DNA of 64,000 bases. It comes from Prevotella sp. (GTDB lineage Bacteria > Bacteroidota > Bacteroidia > Bacteroidales > Bacteroidaceae). Position 1 is the stretch's first letter. The number at the start of each line of letters is the position of its first letter. The stretch covers positions 30,765 through 94,764 of the forward strand of contig JAGCOB010000014.1 in assembly GCA_017645645.1 (NCBI GenBank). Direction: 5' to 3'. Position numbers and translations under genes: made by a program. The notes under the pieces are model-generated. The model saw only the letters and a list, made by a program, of their open reading frames with translations. It ran no database searches and was not told where the DNA came from. Positions 25,273 to 31,912 of this stretch are shown here, in pieces.

Positions 25273-26262
25273 TTATCTCTTATCCATGGGGTAGTGGACA
25301 CCCCATTTGAAACGCAGGTCGTCCATCAGTTTCATAATATATAAGGTCTCGTCCAAGGGCATGTAGGGTGTTTCTGTCAACCCGTTGTTGATGGCATCCT
25401 TACAAGCCAGGAATTGGTATTCGTACCCCGTGATCTGTTGGGGCACCTTGATCTCCTCCACGAAGACACGGTCACGCTTGTATATCTTCACGCTCTGAGG
25501 ATTATTGATATTATCTACGATGAGATAACCTTCCGTGCCACAGATGGTGCCCTGGTTGTCGTTGACACAACATGCCGATGACTGGATGTTTGCCATGATG
25601 CCACCCTCCATCCGCCATGAGATGGTGTTGGTAAGGTCCATCCCCGTGTCCGACTTCATACATTGTGACTCCATCTGCTCTATCTTGGCATCGCAGAACA
25701 TACGGACGAAATTGATGCCATAGACTCCAAGGTCGAGCAAGGCACCGCCGCAGAGGTCGGCACGCATGATACGCGGCTTGTCACCCATGCTGTAACCGAT
25801 ACTGCCTGTCAGCAGGCGCAACTCACCGAGTCTGCCGCTCTTGATGATCTTACGGATGGTCTTTACGACAGGTTGATAGCGTGTCCAGATAGCCTCTGCG
25901 AGAAATACTTTCTTTTCACGAGCCGCCTTCACAATGGCAATACTCTGCTCATAATTCGCCATGAAGGCTTTCTCTACCAGACAGGGCTTCCCTTTCTGGA
26001 TAGCCTCCATCGTCACGTCGAAATGATGGGAGTGGGGGGTACCTACATAGACGAGGTCGATATCCTCTGCGTCCAGTAATTCAGAATAAGAGCCATAGGC
26101 ATGAGGGATTCCCCATTTCCGGGCAAATGCCTCTGCCTTGGACAGGGTACGTGAGGCTACTGCCTCGCAGGTGACACCTTCCAGCCGCTGAATCGTGTAT
26201 GCAGCCTTCTCGGCAATCCACCCTGTGGCAATGATACCTACTCGTAAGTCATTCTGTTTCAT
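25273..26262 (-). CDS. Gfo/Idh/MocA family oxidoreductase
   Basis: 329 residues from the ATG at 26262; an in-frame ATG at 26295 adds 11 residues (MITTPKLNNRT) that do not fit the family, whose members begin just before the Rossmann strand, here LRVGIIATGWIAEKAAY. NAD(P) site GxGxxA is modified to ATGWIA; EKAFMANYEQ carries the conserved EKP-like Lys (EKA here). The second domain, with GGALLDLGVYGINFVR, binds the substrate and contains the catalytic His/Tyr region. Substrate, usually a sugar or sugar acid, is unknown. Downstream of and probably cotranscribed with the Rid-family gene. Confidence 0.85.
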   Translation of the reverse strand: MKQNDLRVGIIATGWIAEKAAYTIQRLEGVTCEAVASRTLSKAEAFARKWGIPHAYGSYSELLDAEDIDLVYVGTPHSHHFDVTMEAIQKGKPCLVEKAFMANYEQSIAIVKAAREKKVFLAEAIWTRYQPVVKTIRKIIKSGRLGELRLLTGSIGYSMGDKPRIMRADLCGGALLDLGVYGINFVRMFCDAKIEQMESQCMKSDTGMDLTNTISWRMEGGIMANIQSSACCVNDNQGTICGTEGYLIVDNINNPQSVKIYKRDRVFVEEIKVPQQITGYEYQFLACKDAINNGLTETPYMPLDETLYIMKLMDDLRFKWGVHYPMDKR

Positions 26263-26303
26263 AGTTCTGTTGTTTAGTTTTGGTGTTGTAATCATTGTGC
26301 TGT

Positions 26304-27449
26304 TTAGAAAGCCTCAAACTGCGGGTTGTCCACTTTCTTGACTGCCATGCACTCCATCTCTACCAGCCATCCCGGACGACAGACGGATGCGTGGACGATG
26401 ACGTATGGCTTGCCGTGGAAACGCTCCTCGTAGAGTTGTTTCACCACCTGATAATCGGCAGTGTCACGAAGATAGACAATCATATACCCGACATCCTCGT
26501 AGGTGCATTCCGCCTCGGCAAGCAGCGTCTCTACATTCTCCCACATACGGTGGGTCTGCTGGCGGACATCTTTCGGATACATAATCTCTCCCTTGTTATT
26601 GATGCTTGCCGTACCCGAGATGAACACGTGTCGGCGGTCCTGATAGTCCACACGGGTACCACGCTCAAAGCTCACTCCATAGTCGCTGGTGCGGTTGAGG
26701 TGCGTAGGAGCATACAAGTAGTGGATCTGTTTTTCCTTGATGCCTGCGATGGCATAGTTGTCCATCTGTGACAATACATTCGGGTCAGCCTGTCTGCCAC
26801 CGATACCTGTAGAGGCGATGAAATGCGTGTTGACCGTCAGTCCCTGCGTAAAGAAGAACTGGTTACGGGCGCGGACGACACCACCGTAGTTCAGGTCTAC
26901 GTCGTTGACGAAGATCCAGGTGCGGATACAGTTGTCCTTCAGCGTACATCCCTCCTCAATCAGTTGCATGCTGTATTCGTTGAAGAGCAGGCGCATCTGG
27001 TATTCCGAGTTTGCCGCCATGTTATGGGCACTGCCGTTCCACAGGTGGCGGAAACTGCCGTGACTGACTTCATACAGTCCACTTTTGCCGACCCCTGTCT
27101 GCACACCTGTCATCAGGTATACCCAGAGGGCGACCTTCGTGCCGTCCAGCGGAGCCTGTTGGATAATGCTCTTGGCACAGTCGGTAACGTCATTGACAAT
27201 GATATCGTCAGCCTGATTGGCAGCATCACTGAGAAGGTAACGCTTGAAGACACTGCGTGCCCCCTTCAGTTCTTCATTAATGAGGGCGTTATAGGCATTG
27301 AATATAGCGTTGAGTTGTTCTGCATAGGGTAGGGTGGCATCGTCCACGTGAATCATGGCGTGGTATTCTTTCACCTCAGTCCCGTTATCGAACATTGATA
27401 TTTCGGCATGTGCCTTTTCAAATGTAATTGTCTTGATAGAGTGACTCAT
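26304..27449 (-). CDS. Rid (YjgF/YER057c/UK114) superfamily protein, chorismatase-like layout
   Basis: 381 residues from the ATG at 27449 (the frame is open 16 codons upstream but that crosses the promoter). The C-terminal ~130 residues are a Rid domain: HVFISGTASINNKGEIMYP, then QQTHRMWENVETLLAEAECT. The N-terminal ~240 residues form a second, divergent half, which together recall the FkbO/Hyg5 chorismatase architecture. Rid proteins hydrolyse reactive enamine/imine intermediates; chorismatases act on chorismate. Which applies cannot be decided here. Next to a Gfo/Idh oxidoreductase, so a small-metabolite role is likely. Confidence 0.72.
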   Translation of the reverse strand: MSHSIKTITFEKAHAEISMFDNGTEVKEYHAMIHVDDATLPYAEQLNAIFNAYNALINEELKGARSVFKRYLLSDAANQADDIIVNDVTDCAKSIIQQAPLDGTKVALWVYLMTGVQTGVGKSGLYEVSHGSFRHLWNGSAHNMAANSEYQMRLLFNEYSMQLIEEGCTLKDNCIRTWIFVNDVDLNYGGVVRARNQFFFTQGLTVNTHFIASTGIGGRQADPNVLSQMDNYAIAGIKEKQIHYLYAPTHLNRTSDYGVSFERGTRVDYQDRRHVFISGTASINNKGEIMYPKDVRQQTHRMWENVETLLAEAECTYEDVGYMIVYLRDTADYQVVKQLYEERFHGKPYVIVHASVCRPGWLVEMECMAVKKVDNPQFEAF

Positions 27450-27466
27450 ATATCGTAATTTGGGGA

Positions 27467-27474
27467 CAAAGGTA
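27467..27474 (-). promoter_or_regulatory. -7 box TACCTTTG for the Rid-family gene
   Basis: Minus-strand TACCTTTG, 17 nt upstream of the ATG at 27449; sets the start codon choice. Confidence 0.7.
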
Positions 27475-27520
27475 CGAAAAATCGAGAGAAAGACCAAATG
27501 TATTTGGGCTTTCTTTGCAT

Positions 27521-27613
27521 GGAATGCTTTGTTCCACCCTATGGAACGCTTTGTTCCACCCTATGGAACGTTTTGTTCCACCCTATGGAACGCTTTGTTC
27601 CACCCTATGGAAC
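27521..27613. repeat. 22-nt direct repeat array, 4 full copies plus 5 nt
   Basis: Units start at 27521, 27543, 27565 and 27587, each reading GGAAYGYTTTGTTCCA then CCCTAT, with no spacers. Each unit contains a small palindrome, GGAAC / GTTCC, that gives a stem of 5 bp in RNA or DNA. Copies differ at one or two positions. It lies 47 nt from the Rid promoter and about 120 nt before the secreted-protein promoter. Confidence 0.95.
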
Positions 27614-27618
27614 TAGTC

Positions 27619-27638
27619 GTCTCAAAGGTGTTTGAGAC
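27619..27638. repeat. inverted repeat next to the 22-nt array
   Basis: GTCTCAAA, 4-nt loop GGTG, TTTGAGAC: perfect 8-bp stem, immediately after the 22-nt array. No T-run, so not an obvious terminator. Confidence 0.7.
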
Positions 27639-27734
27639 TATATATTAATAAGGTATCGTGTACTTATTTGTTGAAAAATGAAAGTTTTTTTAAAATTATT
27701 TTGGCAATTTATCGTTTATTTCGTGGAAATTGTT

Positions 27735-27742
27735 TACTTTTG
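27735..27742 (+). promoter_or_regulatory. -7 box TACTTTTG for the secreted choice-of-anchor protein gene
   Basis: TACTTTTG 59 nt before the ATG at 27802. The A/T-rich stretch from about 27640 to the box shows nothing else I can name. Confidence 0.65.
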
Positions 27743-27801
27743 CAGCGATTAGTCATAAATCATTAATAATACATCAATATTAACATTTAAATTAGTAGCT
27801 T

Positions 27802-29037
27802 ATGAAAAAATTTACGCTTACGATTGTTGCAGCCCTTGTGGCTGTAGTTGCATTTGGACAGGAGTCCAGAAAAGAAAGCGCTCTCCAGCCTTCCTTGGAT
27901 GGTAAGATTGTCGCAGAGACTGTAGAGAAGAAGTTGGATAAGAAGTCTTCTGCTTCTCAAAGAGCAGCCTCTACGGTTGATGATCTGGTAGGTGATTATT
28001 ATTGGACATATCAGACATCGAGTACTATAGCCGCAGACCCTTCTACAATAGAACCAACCGATAAAAGTTGTTTTGTGACGATTACGGCAACTGGGAATGA
28101 GGACGAGCTTTTGCTTTCCGGTGGCTTGTTTGAGCAGCCGGTAACAGGAACGGTAAATTGGGAATATGGTGTTGTTATAATTCCTAGAGATCAGGTTGCT
28201 TATATCGATGAGGAGGATGGAGCATGTAATTTGTATGATCTTTTTTATGATACAGAATCTACAAGTTGGAAGACTTACACCGGTATTTATGCTTATATTC
28301 AAAGGGATGGTAGCTTAGCGTTTGATGATACTCAATGGCTGTGTTATATTTTTACTGAAGGTGACTGGGCTGGTTATCTTATGACACCGTATACGCTCCC
28401 AGGTAGTGTTATGACCAAACTCGATCCTACAGAATATAATATAGAGCATGGGCAGGTTACCTTCGAAAATGGAACGATGGATTCTTTCACCACTATTGAT
28501 GCTGATGACGACGGAAATACATGGTATCGCTTAGGTATGGCTGGACATTACTCTGGTGCAGGTGTTACCTCTGCCAGTTATGCAGGTGGTAGTGTACTTA
28601 CACCCGACAACTACCTGGTATCTCCGAAGGTGGCTCTGGGCGGTAAGATAACTTTCTATGCTGCCGCACAGGATCAGGCATGGCCTGGTGAAGTGTTCAA
28701 CGTAGCAGTATCCACTACTGGCAATACCTCGGCAGCCGACTTCACCAATATATGGGAAGCTGATAAGACGATGACTGCTGGCGGCTGGTTCAAGTATGAG
28801 GCTGACCTCAGTAAATACGCTGGTCAGGAGGGTTATGTTGCCATTCGTCACTATAACTGTACAGATATGTTCCGTCTGAATGTCGACGACATCACCATTA
28901 CGGATGCGACCGGTATCAAAATTGTGAAGATGGGTAAGGACGGAAAGGCTATCTGGTACAACCTCAACGGTACACGTGTTGACAAGCCTACCAAGGGTGT
29001 CTTCATCCAGGACGGCAAGAAGGTCGTAGTGAAATAA
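27802..29037 (+). CDS. secreted protein with choice-of-anchor J domain and Por-type C-terminus
   Basis: 411 residues. Signal peptide MKKFTLTIVAALVAVVAFGQ. Residues about 25-205 are an uncharacterised beta-rich domain. Residues about 215-370 match choice-of-anchor J/cleaved-adhesin domains (VTFENGTMDSFTTIDADDDG, then NYLVSPKVALGGKITFYAA), a jelly-roll found in surface adhesins and peptidases. The end, WYNLNGTRVDKPTKGVFI plus a final DGKKVVVK, resembles C-terminal sorting tails of Bacteroidetes surface proteins (type IX/Por secretion). Likely exposed on or released from the outer membrane. No enzyme motif. Confidence 0.8.
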   Translation: MKKFTLTIVAALVAVVAFGQESRKESALQPSLDGKIVAETVEKKLDKKSSASQRAASTVDDLVGDYYWTYQTSSTIAADPSTIEPTDKSCFVTITATGNEDELLLSGGLFEQPVTGTVNWEYGVVIIPRDQVAYIDEEDGACNLYDLFYDTESTSWKTYTGIYAYIQRDGSLAFDDTQWLCYIFTEGDWAGYLMTPYTLPGSVMTKLDPTEYNIEHGQVTFENGTMDSFTTIDADDDGNTWYRLGMAGHYSGAGVTSASYAGGSVLTPDNYLVSPKVALGGKITFYAAAQDQAWPGEVFNVAVSTTGNTSAADFTNIWEADKTMTAGGWFKYEADLSKYAGQEGYVAIRHYNCTDMFRLNVDDITITDATGIKIVKMGKDGKAIWYNLNGTRVDKPTKGVFIQDGKKVVVK

Positions 29038-29047
29038 TAAATAAAAC

Positions 29048-29656
29048 TTAGATTTTATTGATATCAACGTATCCGTGCATCACCGCATAAATGGTGAGCG
29101 CGGATACGCTTTTTATACCCAGTTTCTCCACGATGTTCTTGCGGTGGGTAATCACCGTGGAGAGACCAATATGCAGGCGGTCGGCTATCTCTTTGTTGAT
29201 GAATCCCTGAACGATGAGTGACATAACCTCTATCTCACGGTCAGAGAGGATTTTCTGTTGCAGTACCTTGGGCATAGGAGGCAGATGCTCTCCCTTCCCA
29301 TGTGCATGCTGTGCCAGCATCAGAATCTGGCGGATCAGTTGAGGCTCTGGCTGGTTGATACAAAGACTATGGAACTCCGATAGTTGTGCGGTATCTTCCA
29401 GTTGCAGGGTCAGTACGATGGTCTTGCGCTGTCGCTCCAGGAAGAAGGGGCGTTCCTGAAGGACGATATTCATCGAGACGAAGTAATGGAAATAACTGTC
29501 AGGGTTGTTGGCTGTTAGTTCTGCGAAGGAGCCGAAAGTATCAACCGTCATAATGGGTATGACGTTCTGTAAGATCTGCTTCAGTCCTAATGTGGCTAAG
29601 GTATTTGCGTCGACAATAGCAATTCGGGGCCTTCCCTGTAGTGCGTGCTCCATCAC
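29048..29656 (-). CDS. LuxR-type regulator with non-canonical receiver domain
   Basis: 202 residues. The C-terminal HTH (residues about 137-195) is a clear LuxR/GerE domain: LSDREIEVMSLIVQGFINKEIADRLHIG read in pieces, then STVITHRKNIVEKLG. The N-terminal ~120 residues have a receiver-like fold (PRIAIVDANTLATLGLKQIL), but the acidic pair is reduced to one Asp and the strand that should carry the phospho-acceptor reads YFVSMNI, without Asp. It is therefore probably not controlled by phosphorylation. Starts 4 nt after the (p)ppGpp synthetase-domain gene and is the last gene of that operon. Confidence 0.85.
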   Translation of the reverse strand: MMEHALQGRPRIAIVDANTLATLGLKQILQNVIPIMTVDTFGSFAELTANNPDSYFHYFVSMNIVLQERPFFLERQRKTIVLTLQLEDTAQLSEFHSLCINQPEPQLIRQILMLAQHAHGKGEHLPPMPKVLQQKILSDREIEVMSLIVQGFINKEIADRLHIGLSTVITHRKNIVEKLGIKSVSALTIYAVMHGYVDINKI

Positions 29657-29660
29657 TTGT

Positions 29661-30755
29661 CTATTTGTTCATAAAGGCAAGCTTACTGGCTTGCTTGAGA
29701 ATAATCTCTGCCATGGCATTGTTATGTTCCGACTTCCCGTTGATGATGTCGAACATCCATTTTATTCCCTGTTTTCCTCCGTCAGACTTCAGGATATGCA
29801 CAATACAGAGATTCTGCAGTCCGACGTTGGAGGACAGAATGTCAATATCTGTGGAGCCTAACTGGAAGAGGGCCAGTTGGTAGGCATCGTCATCGTTCTC
29901 TTTGATCATGCGCTCCACGTCTCCTAAGGTATTCATGCCCATGGCCCGTAAGAGCTTGAGATAGGGCATCGGGGAGGATTGATGCAGTTCTGCCTGTGTG
30001 ATGGCTGCGATTCGCTTGTTGAGTTTGTCGAAAGGCTGCGTCTCCGTATAGGAACGGAAAGCGTCGCCGTCAAGGAGTACCTCCTCCAGTTTACCGTCTT
30101 GTACCAGACTCTGAATCTGTCGGCGGTAGTCGCTGATATCGGTACGGATACGGCTGAACTCGTTATCGGCAAGTTCCAGCATACCGGCTAAACGGCTCAG
30201 GGCGCGATGGTATTCCAGGGGAGTCTCTATCTCGCTCTTGTAGCCAATGTCGTGCTGGATGGCTGACCATACATGTTGCAGTGCCGTCCGCATCTGGAGT
30301 TCAAAAGGAATCTCGTTTAACTCCGGATACTGCTCGTCATAGAAGATGGTCTTGGGCAGTCTGCAGATATAATGCAGTGAGTTATAGCCGAAACTGTCGA
30401 ACTGGTGCATCTTACGCTTATCGATGGAGTTGGCCCAGTCGATGTCAAACAATGACTCTGCCATTGACGCAATGCGGTCGACATCCTCATTGTAGAACGT
30501 GATGATGCGTGCCCCGAAGATATCCGTGATATCTGTGATAGACTGATACTTGGAACCTTTCCGTTCCAACTTGCCGGCAAAGGATTCCTCAGCCTTGATA
30601 CGGGACTCCATGGAGTTCAGTTCGATACCGGCCTGCTTTACTAAGTCTTTGAGCTTTTTCATCACCACTTGCTGAAGAAGACTATACACAGGAAGTTTCT
30701 CCCGATAGTCTTCTAACAGCATGGTGCAGTGTAAGTCCAGTCCGTAGTCCTTCAT
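29661..30755 (-). CDS. RelA/SpoT synthetase-domain protein (GTP pyrophosphokinase)
   Basis: 364 residues from the ATG at 30755; a TTG at 30773 would add six residues and overlap the STAS gene. The synthetase domain covers residues about 40-210: KGSKYQSITDITDIFGARII, the G-loop SFGYNSLHYI, and IPFELQMRTALQHVWSAIQHDIGYK read in two parts. The HD hydrolase domain, TGS and ACT domains of long RSH enzymes are missing, so it is a small alarmone synthetase-like protein with an extra C-terminal helical half of ~150 residues. The usual AEH is AIQH here (Glu to Gln), so activity is likely but not certain. Follows the STAS gene by 4 nt. Confidence 0.85.
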   Translation of the reverse strand: MKDYGLDLHCTMLLEDYREKLPVYSLLQQVVMKKLKDLVKQAGIELNSMESRIKAEESFAGKLERKGSKYQSITDITDIFGARIITFYNEDVDRIASMAESLFDIDWANSIDKRKMHQFDSFGYNSLHYICRLPKTIFYDEQYPELNEIPFELQMRTALQHVWSAIQHDIGYKSEIETPLEYHRALSRLAGMLELADNEFSRIRTDISDYRRQIQSLVQDGKLEEVLLDGDAFRSYTETQPFDKLNKRIAAITQAELHQSSPMPYLKLLRAMGMNTLGDVERMIKENDDDAYQLALFQLGSTDIDILSSNVGLQNLCIVHILKSDGGKQGIKWMFDIINGKSEHNNAMAEIILKQASKLAFMNK

Positions 30756-30759
30756 GTAC

Positions 30760-31062
30760 TTATTTAATCTCAAAGAGATTGAAGAATCCGGTCATCATGA
30801 AGACCTTCTTGATCTCATCATTGATGTTCTCAATGATAACCTTTCCACCCTTTGCAGCAGTCTCTTTTCTGAGACTCAGGAAAAGACGAAGTCCCGAACT
30901 GCTAATGTATTCCAACTTAGAACAGTCAAGTGTGATCTCTTTGTCAGCATTGTCCATCAAGGGCTGCATGTCTTTAGCAGCCTGGATGGCAGCAGGAGTG
31001 TCAAGACGACCGTCCATCAGTGCGGTTAAACCGCCGTTTTGTTCTTTAATTTCAATCTTCAT
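30760..31062 (-). CDS. STAS-domain anti-sigma factor antagonist
   Basis: 100 residues, a bare STAS domain (MKIEIKEQNGGLTALMDGRLD). The phosphorylatable Ser is in the right place, DCSKLEYISSSGLRLF. In SpoIIAA/RsbV systems this Ser is phosphorylated by an RsbW-type kinase and dephosphorylated by a PP2C phosphatase; both activities are encoded upstream in the two SpoIIE-like genes. It should thus be the switch protein of this cluster. Its output partner is not a sigma-B (not known in Bacteroidota), so it is open. Confidence 0.92.
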   Translation of the reverse strand: MKIEIKEQNGGLTALMDGRLDTPAAIQAAKDMQPLMDNADKEITLDCSKLEYISSSGLRLFLSLRKETAAKGGKVIIENINDEIKKVFMMTGFFNLFEIK

Positions 31063-31071
31063 AGTGTAATC

Positions 31072-31869
31072 TTATTTTAAGAGAGCCTTACGGGCTGCGT
31101 TGATTTTATCTTTTGCTTCTGCAAGTTGAGCCTTCATCTCAGCAACACTGGTAGCGTTGAGAACCTCTAACGGAGCAAGAGCCTCGGCAACGGGCTTGAT
31201 GTCTGCGTCATATTCTGTGAGACGGTTGATGGCGTCGAGGATGACCACGATACGGAAGGTAACATCGGACACAGCCTCATCAGTGAATGTGCTGAGGAAC
31301 TTGTCGGTGTTCTGGTTCATGACATAGAGCTCCTCTACCAGAGCGGCTGCTGCCAACTGCCAGAAGAAGTTGACGCGTCCGTTCTCGTCCATAGCATCAT
31401 AGAGGGTAGTAGATGTCTCGAATACCGTGTTGGCATCGTCGATGGCCTTGAAAGAAGGATCGTTGATGTCGGCAATCAGTTTGGTGATGGCCTTGTCGTA
31501 GTCCTCTACAGGCATCTCATAGAGAGCAGCAATCTTCCTGTCTACGTTGAGGGCACTCAGGATGCGGTATTTCTCAGCCAGAGTAGTAGCCTCCTCGGCA
31601 GCACTGGCGGGCAACAGATAGTCGGGCTTCACCTGCTTCTCTTCCTTGGTGAGTGTGATACCACCGTTGTTCTCCTGTACGAAGGGCAGTTGCTTGAGTT
31701 TACCAAGGTCAGCAGCAATACTGTCGATGTGCATCTTGATGCTAGCCTCAATCTGCTGCTGTTCAAAACTCTTCAGAGAATCTGCACTCTCTGCGTTCTG
31801 GGCGTTTTTCTGTCCTCCACATGCTGCGAATAAGATGGCAGCGATTGCTAATACTGAAAATTTCTTCAT
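31072..31869 (-). CDS. lipoprotein of unknown function
   Basis: 265 residues. Lipoprotein signal peptide with lipobox LFAACGG, Cys at residue 17. The mature part is alpha-helical, rich in Ala, Glu and Lys, with Gln/Ser-rich linker after the Cys. No recognised domain. It stands between the ABCG-type transporter and the STAS gene in the same operon, which suggests a periplasmic or outer-membrane accessory of that system. It could bind the ligand or a lipid carried by the transporter; this is inference from position. Confidence 0.8.
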   Translation of the reverse strand: MKKFSVLAIAAILFAACGGQKNAQNAESADSLKSFEQQQIEASIKMHIDSIAADLGKLKQLPFVQENNGGITLTKEEKQVKPDYLLPASAAEEATTLAEKYRILSALNVDRKIAALYEMPVEDYDKAITKLIADINDPSFKAIDDANTVFETSTTLYDAMDENGRVNFFWQLAAAALVEELYVMNQNTDKFLSTFTDEAVSDVTFRIVVILDAINRLTEYDADIKPVAEALAPLEVLNATSVAEMKAQLAEAKDKINAARKALLK

Positions 31870-31912
31870 TGTTTTTAAATTTTTAAGTTATTAAATGTTT
31901 TATGTTTATTGT

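Noticed and set aside
27521-27613. CRISPR array
   Set aside because: The 22-nt units are contiguous with no spacers and there are no cas genes.
27460-27648. 62-codon plus-strand reading frame over the 22-nt repeat array
   Set aside because: It is composed almost entirely of the repeat, starts within the Rid gene promoter and has no independent support.
30756-30773. TTG start for the RelA/SpoT-domain gene
   Set aside because: It would overlap the STAS gene end; the ATG at 30755 gives tight 4-nt spacing.
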